Source: SVTX01 sp045632305 (GTDB taxonomy: Bacteria > Bacillota > Clostridia > Oscillospirales > CAG-272). From it: 64,000 bases of DNA. The stretch's first letter is position 1; every line of letters starts with the position of its first letter. Under the pieces are notes generated by a model. It saw nothing but the letters and a program-made list of their open reading frames with translations. It had not been told where the DNA came from and did not search any database. Of this stretch, positions 1-8,285 are shown piece after piece. The stretch covers positions 93,093 to 157,092 of the forward strand of contig JAZQWL010000032.1 in assembly GCA_045632305.1 (NCBI GenBank), read 5' to 3'. The position numbers and the translations under genes are program-made.

Positions 1-737
1 TAAGTTGTCTTAGCATCCATAAGCGCGCTGTCTCTTGCTACCTTGGCGTCAAAGATTCCCTTGTTTGCTGTTTCCTTAGCTGTAGCGTTCGCTCTCATCT
101 CCGCCTCTCTGGCTTCTCTCTTTGCGGTTGCCGCCTGAGCGTTAGCTCCTTGCACCTCGGCTCTCTGTGTTGCATACGCTCTCGAAGTCAGATAATCAGC
201 GTATCCGGAACCCGAAAGCCCCATGCTTCGCAACGCCTCTGCCTGCTTGCCGTATGTAGCTTTGTTGAAATCGTAGCTTGCCTGCCCGTCAATAACACCG
301 CGCTGTCGCTCGGTTTCCGCCCTCTGCTCAGCAGCTTCTCTTTCCTTTGCGTTAAAAGATTCTGCATTGTCAAGATATCCGTTCCAGAACCGCTCATAGG
401 ATTGGTAATTACTATTAATAATTCCCTTCTGTTCATCGTATCCTTCGGTTACGTAATCACCATATGTTTTAGAGGGTTCACTACTGCCGGTTTCACCGCT
501 ACCAGTTTCACCGGTTTCACTGCCCGATCCCGTGTCGGACCCTCCGGTTAAATCCTCGGAAGAAACCTCTTCAGAAGGGGTTGAGGGTGTTCCAGAGCCC
601 GCTGACACAAGTATGTCCTTGGGATTGCCCGGTGCAGTTGTCACCGTAGACGCGCCACCAACCACCGAGGCGCTTTCATTCCCATCATAACGATTAATTA
701 CTACGCCGTCTATTTTTTCTTTTTTCGCTCTTCCCAT
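1..737 (-). CDS. Phage protein downstream of portal, 3' end cut by window edge
   Basis: The frame is open from an ATG at 737 to the window edge (245 codons seen). The ATG overlaps the portal stop codon by one base (TAATG), so the two are translationally coupled. After a basic start (MGRAKKEKIDG) there is a Gly/Ser/Thr/Glu-rich stretch at about residues 50-85. An Ala/Glu/Arg-rich, probably helical or coiled-coil segment follows from about residue 105 to the edge. I do not recognise the family. Its place after the portal suggests a head or virion-associated protein, possibly a scaffold or injected protein, but this is inference. Confidence 0.75.
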   Translation of the reverse strand, partial: MGRAKKEKIDGVVINRYDGNESASVVGGASTVTTAPGNPKDILVSAGSGTPSTPSEEVSSEDLTGGSDTGSGSETGETGSGETGSSEPSKTYGDYVTEGYDEQKGIINSNYQSYERFWNGYLDNAESFNAKEREAAEQRAETERQRGVIDGQASYDFNKATYGKQAEALRSMGLSGSGYADYLTSRAYATQRAEVQGANAQAATAKREAREAEMRANATAKETANKGIFDAKVARDSALMDAKTT

Positions 738-2743
738 TATGCTTTACCTCCGTCAATAATGTTCTGCAAGTACGACTCGTACTTCGCACGCTTGTCTATC
801 TCTCCCTGGAGATATCCTTCATATTCCTGGTGCTTCGAATTCTCCTGCTGAAGAGCCGCAATCTGCTCCTGTTGCTGTTCAAGCTGTTGCTGTCTTCTGA
901 TCTCTTCACGAAGACGCTCGACGTTGTCACGAGCGAACGGATAATGCGCCCGCTCCATGTTAAGCCAGAAGATAAGCTGTGTCTGCGGCATCTTGGGATC
1001 ACCGTAAGCGCCGCCCGCAAAATTCTGTCTATTCTCCTGCCAGAGCATTTCTCTTGAAGAATCAAGATCGGCAGAAGCATCGCACGAGAACAGGAACTCG
1101 TCGTTATAATAATATTCTCCCGCCTCATCGCGCTCTATGAAATCATAACGATTGAACATAGTGTTTTGCATCGTGCCGAAAGCATCTTTATACGCCGCAG
1201 GGCGCGGCTCGTCCGCATAAGCGAGATAATACTGGAAAATGATCTTATCTATCTCCGCATACGCCGCATTCTTCATCTGGCGCTTTGAATTAAGTCTGCC
1301 CGCTGCCTGCTGGATCTGAAGCTGCTTCGCCTTACCGGATTGCGCCGAGCTGTCATACTGCCCCTGGAAGGACGCAGATATGCCGAGAATTCTCTTCGCC
1401 TGATCATAAAGGCGCTCTGCTTCAGATACGTCCTGCCCCACGTTGACCGCGAGATCGACTCTTCCGTAAAGGTTATATGTGCTCGAATCCGCGCGGAAAA
1501 CCTTTTCAAACAGCGAGTTGTCGAGCTCCATATCGAAATCCTTCGGGACAATAGGGTACACGCCCGAGCTCATTACCTTTTTTATGATCCTGGATTCTAC
1601 CTTGTTTATCGCCTGCTGCTGCGGGCGAATGAACTCGCAATCAGATTGTCCGAGAAGACTGTCCTCTTGAGATGTATTCTTTCGAATAACCACCGGGAAG
1701 ACCGACGGGCGGTAATACGGTAATCGTGTCGGCTCGACCTTCGGTACCTCAATGTCAACCATAAGCGGCACGGGGTAATTATTCACGTCATATTCAAACG
1801 CAGGAGATCCGTCGGCTTCCGTTGCCTGACGTCTCTGCGACTGCATCACTACCTGACCGTCCTCGACAACCTCACTCTCTGCAGGTATGACCGTGCCGTC
1901 TGCAAGGGCAATATCTCGCTCAAGCTCCTCGTAATCCTGGCTCTTAAGCTCGTAGTCGCTGTCTTTGTTTCCCTCACACGTACAAATCTCGCGGCGCTTG
2001 CCGCACTTTTTGCAGACGTAAACCTTTCTTGCGTAGTAATCGTCAATGTCGAGAAGCTCGGTGTCACCGCTCCAGATGTACTGACAGATCTTTCCTTCGT
2101 CATTTTTGTAATAGCACACGTAAAGCGTCGCCGTCTTATCGTCCGCGTTCTCATCGGACTCTGCCTCATCTGCGATCTCAAGCGAAACATTATATTTTCT
2201 TACGATATCCTCTTTAGTTGTCTCAAACTGGATGAAGCAGTACTCCATGTCGGATATTTCGTAAATATTCGGCTGACCCGTAAATCTCGAGGGCGAAAGA
2301 CATGTAACCTTGATGTCACCCACCGAATTATGTGTGACAATGGATTCATCCCACTCTATAAGCCACACACTGCCACCGTAAATGGGTGTGAATCGCTCGT
2401 CCATGTCGTTGTGCTTCTCAAAAGGAAGCTCGTTTCTCTTGTTGCGCAGAAGCGTTTCAATCGCCTTTGCCCCACGCTCGTTCTTCTCACTCCACATCTT
2501 GGGAGAAACGGACGGATTCGGTATGTATCCCGTTACCTGCGACTCAATAAGCTCGTAAGTAACGTTTCTGACGTGGAGAGCTTCCGCTTCCTCGCCGTTT
2601 GCACCGACTATCTTATTGCTTCCCTTGTACTGCTCCATATGCTTGACAAGACTATTATGAAGCTCCTCTGTTGCACTCCTTGCTTCTCTGTACAGATCCT
2701 GGAAGAAGGAAAGCTTACTTGTTCCCTCTGTGTCAATTCTCAT
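737..2743 (-). CDS. Phage portal protein with zinc-ribbon-like insertion
   Basis: A 668-aa portal protein: the ring at the capsid vertex through which DNA is pumped. The call rests on its position directly after terL (ATGA overlap) and on its sequence. The N-terminal helical part includes LIESQVTGYIPNPSVSP. A central region contains the PYYRPSVFPVV strand and the SLLGQSDCEFIRPQQQAINK helix. The C-terminal helices end in a Gln/Glu-rich coiled coil (about residues 615-660). Unusually, residues 244-256 read CKKC...CTC, a likely zinc knuckle inserted in the wing region. It is longer than many portals because of this insertion and the acidic loop after it (about residues 258-310). Confidence 0.88.
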   Translation of the reverse strand: MRIDTEGTSKLSFFQDLYREARSATEELHNSLVKHMEQYKGSNKIVGANGEEAEALHVRNVTYELIESQVTGYIPNPSVSPKMWSEKNERGAKAIETLLRNKRNELPFEKHNDMDERFTPIYGGSVWLIEWDESIVTHNSVGDIKVTCLSPSRFTGQPNIYEISDMEYCFIQFETTKEDIVRKYNVSLEIADEAESDENADDKTATLYVCYYKNDEGKICQYIWSGDTELLDIDDYYARKVYVCKKCGKRREICTCEGNKDSDYELKSQDYEELERDIALADGTVIPAESEVVEDGQVVMQSQRRQATEADGSPAFEYDVNNYPVPLMVDIEVPKVEPTRLPYYRPSVFPVVIRKNTSQEDSLLGQSDCEFIRPQQQAINKVESRIIKKVMSSGVYPIVPKDFDMELDNSLFEKVFRADSSTYNLYGRVDLAVNVGQDVSEAERLYDQAKRILGISASFQGQYDSSAQSGKAKQLQIQQAAGRLNSKRQMKNAAYAEIDKIIFQYYLAYADEPRPAAYKDAFGTMQNTMFNRYDFIERDEAGEYYYNDEFLFSCDASADLDSSREMLWQENRQNFAGGAYGDPKMPQTQLIFWLNMERAHYPFARDNVERLREEIRRQQQLEQQQEQIAALQQENSKHQEYEGYLQGEIDKRAKYESYLQNIIDGGKA

Positions 2744-4272
2744 AATTCTGGTTCTCCGTATCTTTTTATCATTTCTTGCCGTTCTCTCTCGCTTGCGTGC
2801 CTATAGTCCTCAAGCAGATCGGGACGGTATTTTACCTTTTTCTTTTTCGGCTCCTCGGGAGGATGCGTCCAATAAATAGCGAAATATCGCAATGCGTCGG
2901 GCGCATGCGTCAGCTCATGAGGATCCTTTTTACAATCGTCGGGACGCCGCTCATCCACAAGAAGCTGAGGAAGCGTCCTAATTAAATGCTTGCACGTGCG
3001 GAATATCTTCAACCGCGCAAAGTCCGTTCCGTCAGGTGCTCTGCGCTTCTTCAGTAATTCCTTAATAGCCAGCCAACCTGCCGCACGGTCGTTGTTCGAC
3101 TTCACAAGATCCAGACCGTTTTCGTAGAATAAAAGCGCCCTGCTCTTTCCGGACTCCAGGGAAGAGTTCCACATATCGGGAGGAGCGAGTCTCACTCTCG
3201 GAGGATACCAGGCGGAAACCCGCTGATCATCTCCCTCACACAGCTCCGCTTCCTTTACCCTTGCCGCGGCGTCTGATATGATAAGCCCACTTTCATATAT
3301 CTCATGAAATACGTAAGCGACGTTCTCGTTGTCAATAGCGACCTTGTAATGCGCAAACATATCAAGACCGTAGTCCATAGTGTTATAGACCGTCCAATCC
3401 TTCGGGATTGGAAACGGATCGCAGGTGTGCAAATTATAGTCAAACTCCGAAAAATAGCTTCCACCAAGCGCGGAAAGCGCCTCTTCGGCTGTTCTCGGAT
3501 ACTCCTGCTTGACCTTTACGCCGAGATCTCTCGCAGTTCTCTCGTACCATTCCATATCTCTTCTCGGGTCCGTAAATACCGATAGGAATATCTTGTGAAA
3601 GTCGTTCACTTCAAGCCACAAACGCTCGAACAGTGTTCCCTTCATGATCGTTGACAATCCGATAACCTTACCGCCAGTAGGACGGTTAATGGTAGGATAT
3701 GCCGACGTCCATATTTCCTCGGCGTATTGCTGGAACGCCCACTCGTCAAGTAGTACGATATTACCCGTGAATGAACGGCCCGCAGAGGGCGACGCCGGGA
3801 ACGCCTTAAATACTGAAATTTTGCGCTTATCACGACCGTAAATGTATATCGCGGAGGTTGTCGACTCCCACGCGATTCCACCGCCCGCCAACAGCTCAGG
3901 CATGTTCTCAAGAACTACCGATACGCGTCGGACAAGCTCCTTGGCATCCTCTTCCGTCTTCGATATCGCAACGACCGTGTGTCCGAGATTGAATATAAGA
4001 TCGTGCGTGCAAAAATACAGCGCGATCCACGTAATTCCAAGCTGACGTGCCTTCAATATCAAATTGAGTCTGAATGTGCCGAAATCAAGTAGCGCCTGGT
4101 TCTGCGCGGGCCAGCCGTGAAACGGTATAATGATCTCAGGAGAGTCCTTATCCTCGATAACGCAATAGTTATTTGCCCAATAGACGATATCTCCGCGGCA
4201 ATACTCGAATTCGGCCTCTCGGATACTCTGAAGATAGCTGCCAAGATCGGGCCCCTTATCCTTCTTCGCCAT
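2740..4272 (-). CDS. terL: Terminase large subunit (packaging ATPase/nuclease)
   Basis: The motor that translocates and cuts phage DNA at the portal. I chose the ATG at 4272 because GGAGGG lies five bases before it; an upstream ATG at 4311 has no such site. With this start the protein is 510 aa. The ATPase part carries a variant Walker A, KARQLGIT (residues 74-81), and Walker B IVLLDE followed by WAF (172-177). The RNase-H-like nuclease part begins near MDYGLD, where Asp300 is the likely first metal ligand. It overlaps the end of terS, and its stop overlaps the portal start (ATGA). Confidence 0.95.
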   Translation of the reverse strand: MAKKDKGPDLGSYLQSIREAEFEYCRGDIVYWANNYCVIEDKDSPEIIIPFHGWPAQNQALLDFGTFRLNLILKARQLGITWIALYFCTHDLIFNLGHTVVAISKTEEDAKELVRRVSVVLENMPELLAGGGIAWESTTSAIYIYGRDKRKISVFKAFPASPSAGRSFTGNIVLLDEWAFQQYAEEIWTSAYPTINRPTGGKVIGLSTIMKGTLFERLWLEVNDFHKIFLSVFTDPRRDMEWYERTARDLGVKVKQEYPRTAEEALSALGGSYFSEFDYNLHTCDPFPIPKDWTVYNTMDYGLDMFAHYKVAIDNENVAYVFHEIYESGLIISDAAARVKEAELCEGDDQRVSAWYPPRVRLAPPDMWNSSLESGKSRALLFYENGLDLVKSNNDRAAGWLAIKELLKKRRAPDGTDFARLKIFRTCKHLIRTLPQLLVDERRPDDCKKDPHELTHAPDALRYFAIYWTHPPEEPKKKKVKYRPDLLEDYRHASERERQEMIKRYGEPEL

Positions 4273-4969
4273 TATCTCCCTCCGCAGATACCGCGGCAAT
4301 GCGTGCGCCAACTCTCTTTATAAGCGCGAGATCTCGCTCTGATATGCCACTGACGTTTGATTCAATGACCTGTCGCTCCTCCTTGCCGTAATCGTTAGTA
4401 AGCACGAATTTTGCCATATTTGCGTTAAGCTTGCCGGAGAGCGCGCCCGCCTCCATAAGACCGCCCGCCCATTCCTTGGCCCTCTGATATGCCTTGGCAA
4501 AGCGCTCGTGCTTATATTTTCCGTCCTCGGTTACTCCTGCCCACGTCTTCAGCGCCGAAACCGATACACCGATAGACATAGCAAACGTTCCCATCGTCGG
4601 AAATTCTCCCATGATCTCTATCGGAGTCTCCGATATAAGATTGCCGTCCTTATCAAATTCTCTGCGATATTCCACCTTCGTTAATGGCCGTGAAAAGAAC
4701 GCTATCAGATCATCGGCATATTTATCCTGGTATTTGTCCGAAAAATCATTCCCCTTCGCAAACGTTCCGTCGGGATTTCTCTTGCGATCGGATGCCGCAT
4801 TCTTCTTTTTTTCACCGCACTTGACGCCCGAATTTTCACCTTTTACGGCGCTTGATTTCTTTGTGGAGGAATTCTTCTCCTTCGGCGCTTTTAAGCTCTC
4901 ACGGGCATTCTCGCCGCCCTCCTGCGCATTCTGCGCGGCATTTTTAATATCTGTTTCCTTGTTGATCAT
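4256..4969 (-). CDS. terS: Terminase small subunit (gp3-package type)
   Basis: A 237-aa DNA-recognition subunit that brings phage DNA to TerL. The first ~75 residues are Lys/Glu/Ala-rich and probably disordered. After RNPDGTFAKGND comes a helical core with the segment FPTMGTFAMSIGVS and the helix SALKTWAG, which read as a helix-turn-helix. Near the end is FVLTNDYGKEER, a motif typical of this terminase family (written FVLKNxFGW in relatives). The start has AAAAAGGAGT ahead of it. It is the first gene of the late operon and overlaps terL by 17 bases. Confidence 0.85.
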   Translation of the reverse strand: MINKETDIKNAAQNAQEGGENARESLKAPKEKNSSTKKSSAVKGENSGVKCGEKKKNAASDRKRNPDGTFAKGNDFSDKYQDKYADDLIAFFSRPLTKVEYRREFDKDGNLISETPIEIMGEFPTMGTFAMSIGVSVSALKTWAGVTEDGKYKHERFAKAYQRAKEWAGGLMEAGALSGKLNANMAKFVLTNDYGKEERQVIESNVSGISERDLALIKRVGARIAAVSAEGDNGEEG

Positions 4970-5278
4970 ATTGACTCCTTTTTCTCTCCGTTTAAAAACA
5001 AAAAGGAGCCATATCGTCCCGCTCTTGGAACGTTATGGCTCTCACCTCTGTGGGTATATGGCACTTTATTATGTATATTTTTAACCAGGCGGCCTGCCTG
5101 CTATTTTTATAATATCACAAACAAACCGCCGTTTTGTCACAACTTATTTAAAAATTCCACGTTTTCGCGCGCGTGTGCCCGCGCCCGCGTATATCGAAGC
5201 CAATTCGGTTATCGGCTTACTATAGAATAGGCACCGCTCTGACTTGATATTTATTTATGTAACCGCTCTTCTCATGAG
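4970..5278. promoter_or_regulatory. Gap between late activator gene and terS; possible late promoter and packaging site
   Basis: 309 bases without a gene in an otherwise packed operon. It holds a hairpin with a T tract (5006-5041), an AT-rich TATTATAAAA box on the minus strand near 5110, a small AGGC/GCCT palindrome near 5090, and an alternating GC-rich stretch at 5165-5190. A weak inverted repeat AAGCC/GGCTT lies near 5207-5219. Phage pac or cos sites commonly lie beside terS, and RinA-type activators act just upstream of packaging genes. Both roles are therefore plausible here but unproven. Confidence 0.45.
4992..5041 (-). terminator. Hairpin plus T tract upstream of terS (terminator or attenuator)
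   Basis: Read on the minus strand, GAGCCATA pairs with TATGGCTC across a ~20-base loop and is followed by CTTTTTGTTTTT. It lies 23-37 bases before the terS start, inside the presumed late leader, so it could end early transcription or act as an antitermination target for late genes. Confidence 0.55.
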
Positions 5279-5635
5279 CTATATAAGTGATAACCGCTCG
5301 GCAATATCATAGAGAAATTTTCTCTTTCGCATGTAGTATGCATTTTTTGATATCATTACCATCGCGGGAGAATGCTCGTATCCGCGCTTTTCACAAATAT
5401 CCTCAAGCACGATCTTGCGAAGTACCTCCTCAATCGGTTCAAGCGCCTCGTCAACTATCCTGTTAAGCTTCCTGCATGTCTGAAGCGCCGCAAGCTCATA
5501 TATCTCACTGCACTCCTTCCGCTCGAGATTTTTCATAACCGCCGCTCTGCGCGGATAGTCCGCACACACCGCTCTCACCACGTCAACGACCGTACGCGGC
5601 AGCTCATACGCCTGATATATCTTCGTTTTCGGCAT
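5279..5635 (-). CDS. RinA-like phage late transcriptional regulator
   Basis: A 118-aa protein that resembles the RinA/ArpU-type sigma-like activators that switch on packaging genes. Evidence is the central helical stretch LNRIVDEALEPIEEVLRKIV, the aromatic/basic segment YYMRKRKFLYDIAERLSLI at the C-terminus (family ending FxYxVAxxLxLI), the size, and its position as the last early gene just before terS. It starts at an ATG with AAGGAGG upstream and overlaps the previous gene by 32 bases. Function is inferred from family and position. Confidence 0.7.
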   Translation of the reverse strand: MPKTKIYQAYELPRTVVDVVRAVCADYPRRAAVMKNLERKECSEIYELAALQTCRKLNRIVDEALEPIEEVLRKIVLEDICEKRGYEHSPAMVMISKNAYYMRKRKFLYDIAERLSLI

Positions 5636-5945
5636 TTTTCTTAACCTCCTTAAATCTGTCCTTGCTTGCGCAAACGTTATAATCCAGTACCATTGACACG
5701 AGAATCGGCTCTCTGCGCATCAACTTCTCGATAAGTGTTTTTCTGAGCTCATTTAACCTCTCTCCCTCTGCAGGATGTCTGTTGCGCTCGAAATCAATAT
5801 TAGATCCGTCCGATACGTAGAACGTCGGCTTCTTTATAATTCCCCTCGGCGTATTGACATACATACATTCAATGCATATCGGTGTGCTGCGGTTCGAGCA
5901 TTCCTTACAGCTGTATGTCTTAATCTCCGCTCTGTCGTCGCTCAT
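5604..5945 (-). CDS. Small phage protein with Cys pairs
   Basis: 113 aa with an N-terminal CKEC...CIEC arrangement (residues 13-27), likely a small zinc-binding fold, followed by a helical basic C-terminal half (LRKTLIEKLMRREP). It has a strong ribosome site (GGAGGAAAAGTTAA before ATG). I do not recognise the family. It is one of several zinc-ribbon-like proteins in this early operon, so a nucleic-acid- or host-protein-binding accessory role is possible. Confidence 0.7.
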   Translation of the reverse strand: MSDDRAEIKTYSCKECSNRSTPICIECMYVNTPRGIIKKPTFYVSDGSNIDFERNRHPAEGERLNELRKTLIEKLMRREPILVSMVLDYNVCASKDRFKEVKKNAENEDISGV

Positions 5946-6405
5946 TTAACTTTTCCTCCATATACTTCTTTTTGATAAATTGCAAGTATTCTTTTATGTC
6001 CTCGATGGCTTTTTTCCTGTGACGGAACTCCTCTACGCCATTAAGTCCAAATGCACCGCTCGCCCTGATCTCAACCTCCTGCGCCCAAATAGAAGTATCA
6101 AGCATCCGTTCGATGTCTTTGAATATCTCCTTCACCAGCTCATCGTTTACTTCATTGTAATGCATCTTGTAAGAATCAACGGTGCCGCTCATAGTGCCTA
6201 AAGCAAACTTAAGAGCATGAATTTCAGACTTTGCCTCGGCAATCTCGCGCACATACCCCATCACAACACTCGTCGACTCGACATCAGCTGTAGGAGCATT
6301 TTTAATACATCTTATTATTTCCTTCTTCGAAAACCTTCCTCGGTTGCAAATAGCATCAAGCTCAATCGCTCGAATCAGATCGTCTGCGTCAATATATCGT
6401 GGCAT
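5920..6405 (-). CDS. Phage early protein with RYIDADDLIRAIE N-terminus
   Basis: 161 aa. The N-terminal RYIDADDLIRAIE and the later NAPTADVE are typical of a small protein type that I associate with prophages of Clostridia; its biochemical role is not known to me. The rest is mostly helical (KSEIHALKFALGTM, then a Lys/Glu-rich end). A strong ribosome site AAGGAGAGCGAT precedes the ATG, and the gene overlaps the next by 26 bases. Confidence 0.75.
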   Translation of the reverse strand: MPRYIDADDLIRAIELDAICNRGRFSKKEIIRCIKNAPTADVESTSVVMGYVREIAEAKSEIHALKFALGTMSGTVDSYKMHYNEVNDELVKEIFKDIERMLDTSIWAQEVEIRASGAFGLNGVEEFRHRKKAIEDIKEYLQFIKKKYMEEKLNERRQSGD

Positions 6406-6417
6406 ATCGCTCTCCTT

Positions 6418-6771
6418 TCAAACTCCCGAATAAGCCGGCTTCAACGCTTGCCCGCAATACTTGCAAAAATTCGGCTGTTCTTTTACTGTAAGTTCCTTTT
6501 TTCCAAAAAGCCCTTTTATCTCAACCTTAACCCAAAGAGATTTATCACAACTCGGGCAAAGCATTCCTCTTTTCCAGTTATACGAAGGGTGCTTCGGCGC
6601 CGCCTTGTTTTCCTCATCTCCAACATTCTCAATCCTGACGGCCTTCAAGTCGATTTGATTACGGTAGCCGTCTATTTCTTCCTCAAGTGCGGCAATTTGT
6701 GCCGTCGGATCGGTTATTCCCGCTCTTCGAAGACGATCAACCGCTTTTGTATAAAAATAATTTGTTTTCAT
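6418..6771 (-). CDS. Small phage zinc-ribbon protein
   Basis: 117 aa: an N-terminal helical region with a short coiled coil (AQIAALEEEIDGYRNQI), then a C-terminal zinc ribbon with CPSC and CKYC pairs (about residues 72-75 and 103-106) ending in CGQALKP. Its start overlaps the stop of the preceding gene (ATGA), showing translational coupling. The function is unrecognised. Confidence 0.75.
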   Translation of the reverse strand: MKTNYFYTKAVDRLRRAGITDPTAQIAALEEEIDGYRNQIDLKAVRIENVGDEENKAAPKHPSYNWKRGMLCPSCDKSLWVKVEIKGLFGKKELTVKEQPNFCKYCGQALKPAYSGV

Positions 6772-7001
6772 TTATCCATCTCCATCACTGTAGCAATAAT
6801 CTTTTCAATCGTTTTTGGCGTTCCATATATTGTATTTCCGATTAAAAGCAATTTTCCATGATCCGGGACGTTTTTATAGCCGTACCGCTTACGCCACTTT
6901 TTATTTATTCTTCTCTTGCGGTGAGATCTTCTCTGAACCTTTTTTGTAATTAAATCCGACCCGCAGAGGACATATCCCATATAAGTTCCGTAATATTCCA
7001 T
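6768..7001 (-). CDS. Small basic phage protein
   Basis: Taken from the ATG at 7001, just after the stop of the preceding gene, giving 77 aa; the frame is open further upstream to 7076 but would overlap that gene. It begins MEYYGTYMGYVLCGSDLI and has a strongly basic centre (RRSHRKRRINKKWRKRYGYK), then KLLLIGNTIYGTPKTIEKI. The charge suggests nucleic-acid contact. The family is unrecognised. The ribosome site is weak, so coupling to the gene before is likely. Confidence 0.65.
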   Translation of the reverse strand: MEYYGTYMGYVLCGSDLITKKVQRRSHRKRRINKKWRKRYGYKNVPDHGKLLLIGNTIYGTPKTIEKIIATVMEMDK

Positions 7002-7002
7002 C

Positions 7003-7530
7003 TTAATGCTCGCCGTCCCCATACTTCTCGTAATCTTGCAACATAATTTCCGCAACGCGTTTTCTCGACACTCCATTTACCGGTGTTTTAATTTGGGAAA
7101 AACAAGATTTTCTAAAATCATAGCTATTATCTTTGAACGCTTGAAAACAAAATATGCAATACCTCATGTCGTCCTTATATTTGTGGTCAATACACTCAGC
7201 TTCTTGCATCATTTTATCGAAGCTATCGAACTTATACGTATCATAGAGCATATCCCCGCATAGTACGCCCATACGATAGAAGAATCCTTTAGAGCAAATT
7301 AGTTCCTCAACACTCTTAAGTTTCATTTTTCTCTCCCCAAGTTGTTTTTTTATTTCCGCGTCCACCTCTCCGAACATATAAGTATAGGAGAATTTGACAT
7401 CGAACGGCTTGCCGCACTTGATGCAGTAATTTTTCAACCGAACCGTATCCGTGTTGTGATTGATCTCAACAATATCGAGATTCTTATCCGCGTATTTGTG
7501 TCTGCAAAATAACTGTTTGATTTTGCTCAT
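7003..7530 (-). CDS. Phage early protein, Cys-containing, unknown
   Basis: I chose the ATG at 7530, which overlaps the preceding stop (ATGA) and has AGAGGGTGAAGAG upstream; the 175-aa product starts MSKIKQLFCRHKYADKN. It contains CIKCGKPF (about residues 38-45), a single CxxC that may pair with the N-terminal CRHKY, and a second region with CIFCFQAF. It looks like a zinc-binding accessory protein. No enzyme motif is visible. Confidence 0.7.
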   Translation of the reverse strand: MSKIKQLFCRHKYADKNLDIVEINHNTDTVRLKNYCIKCGKPFDVKFSYTYMFGEVDAEIKKQLGERKMKLKSVEELICSKGFFYRMGVLCGDMLYDTYKFDSFDKMMQEAECIDHKYKDDMRYCIFCFQAFKDNSYDFRKSCFSQIKTPVNGVSRKRVAEIMLQDYEKYGDGEH

Positions 7531-7745
7531 CTCTTCACCCTCTCTCTTGGATTGACCGCAAGCACTAATATCCTGCTGCCGTGCGCGCAAACGCTTTCTA
7601 TATGCATTTTGTTAATAGGATTATCGCGCGAGATCCCTTTTACAGGGCCCTCGTAAATTGTCATTTTGTCGACCGGCGCCTCGTAATCGTCAATTACAAT
7701 TACGTCATCCTTGTCCATTACATGAATTAACTGCGATACTTTCAT
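7527..7745 (-). CDS. Small phage protein, hypothetical
   Basis: 72 aa beginning MKVSQLIHVMDKDDVIVID; a compact beta-rich sequence without Cys pairs. Similar short proteins with a start like V..L...MD.DD.I.I occur in prophages of Clostridia, but the role is unknown to me. GAGGAGCGG lies ahead of the ATG and the stop overlaps the next start. Confidence 0.7.
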   Translation of the reverse strand: MKVSQLIHVMDKDDVIVIDDYEAPVDKMTIYEGPVKGISRDNPINKMHIESVCAHGSRILVLAVNPRERVKR

Positions 7746-7758
7746 ATGTAACCGCTCC

Positions 7759-7947
7759 TCACTTTCTTTTTCTTTTCATATTCCAAATAGATATCAGCTT
7801 AACCACAAGAAGGATCACCGGCACCCAGAACGGCGACATCGCCAATATCCAGCTTATCTCGATAACCTCAAAGATCTTGAGAAACACGAGCACAATCCCC
7901 AGGATCTCGCAGGAAATCAGTATTCCAAAATTTCCACTATTCTTCAT
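7759..7947 (-). CDS. Small phage membrane protein
   Basis: From the ATG at 7947 (overlapping the end of the preceding gene) this is 62 aa, starting MKNSGNFGILI. It has two hydrophobic segments (ISCEILGIVLVFLKIF and AMSPFWVPVILLVVKLI) and a basic tail MKRKRK, a typical inner-membrane topology with an inside C-terminus. A holin is possible from size and topology, but its location in the early operon does not favour that. Confidence 0.6.
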   Translation of the reverse strand: MKNSGNFGILISCEILGIVLVFLKIFEVIEISWILAMSPFWVPVILLVVKLISIWNMKRKRK

Positions 7948-8119
7948 GTGCACCGTCACCTTCATCGTCATTTTTATCCTTGTTTTCCAAATGTTTTAAA
8001 ATCTTAAAAAGAAGAAAACTAATATCATTATTGTATTCCAAATGTTTTAAAATCTTACAAAGATAAAAACCAATAAATGCAAGTTGTAATGAAATACAGC
8101 CCAGTACAAATATTAGCAT
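7937..8119 (-). CDS. Small phage membrane protein with duplicated KILKHLE motif
   Basis: Start at the ATG at 8119, overlapping the stop of the previous gene; 60 aa. An N-terminal hydrophobic stretch (MLIFVLGCISLQLAFIGFYL) is followed by two copies of KILKHLE, 17 residues apart, and an acidic tail. The copies come from a 20-bp exact direct repeat in the DNA (7987-8006 and 8038-8057). The function is unknown. Confidence 0.55.
   Translation of the reverse strand: MLIFVLGCISLQLAFIGFYLCKILKHLEYNNDISFLLFKILKHLENKDKNDDEGDGAHEE
7987..8057. repeat. In-frame 20-bp direct repeat, 51-bp period
   Basis: CCAAATGTTTTAAAATCTTA occurs exactly at 7987-8006 and again at 8038-8057. The 51-bp spacing equals 17 codons, so gain or loss of one unit keeps the frame of the small membrane protein it encodes. 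Confidence 0.9.
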
Positions 8120-8283
8120 TTCGCACCGCCTTCCCACAATACACCGTCTATGAATTTTCTGCCGCACTTTTCGCACTTGACACATACCGCCCCGTAACTA
8201 TCATCGTTACAACAGTTTTTTGAAGGTTCATAATCAACGAATGTGTTTGGATATCGTCTTGGAAATTTAAGTATTTCTGCCAT
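8113..8283 (-). CDS. Small phage zinc-finger-like protein
   Basis: 56 aa from the ATG at 8283, two bases after the preceding stop; the frame is open further upstream but would overlap that gene. It begins MAEILKFPRRYPN and contains CVKCEKCG with further Cys (NCC, and the last residue KC), so metal binding is likely. The function is unknown. Confidence 0.6.
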   Translation of the reverse strand: MAEILKFPRRYPNTFVDYEPSKNCCNDDSYGAVCVKCEKCGRKFIDGVLWEGGAKC

Positions 8284-8285
8284 TC

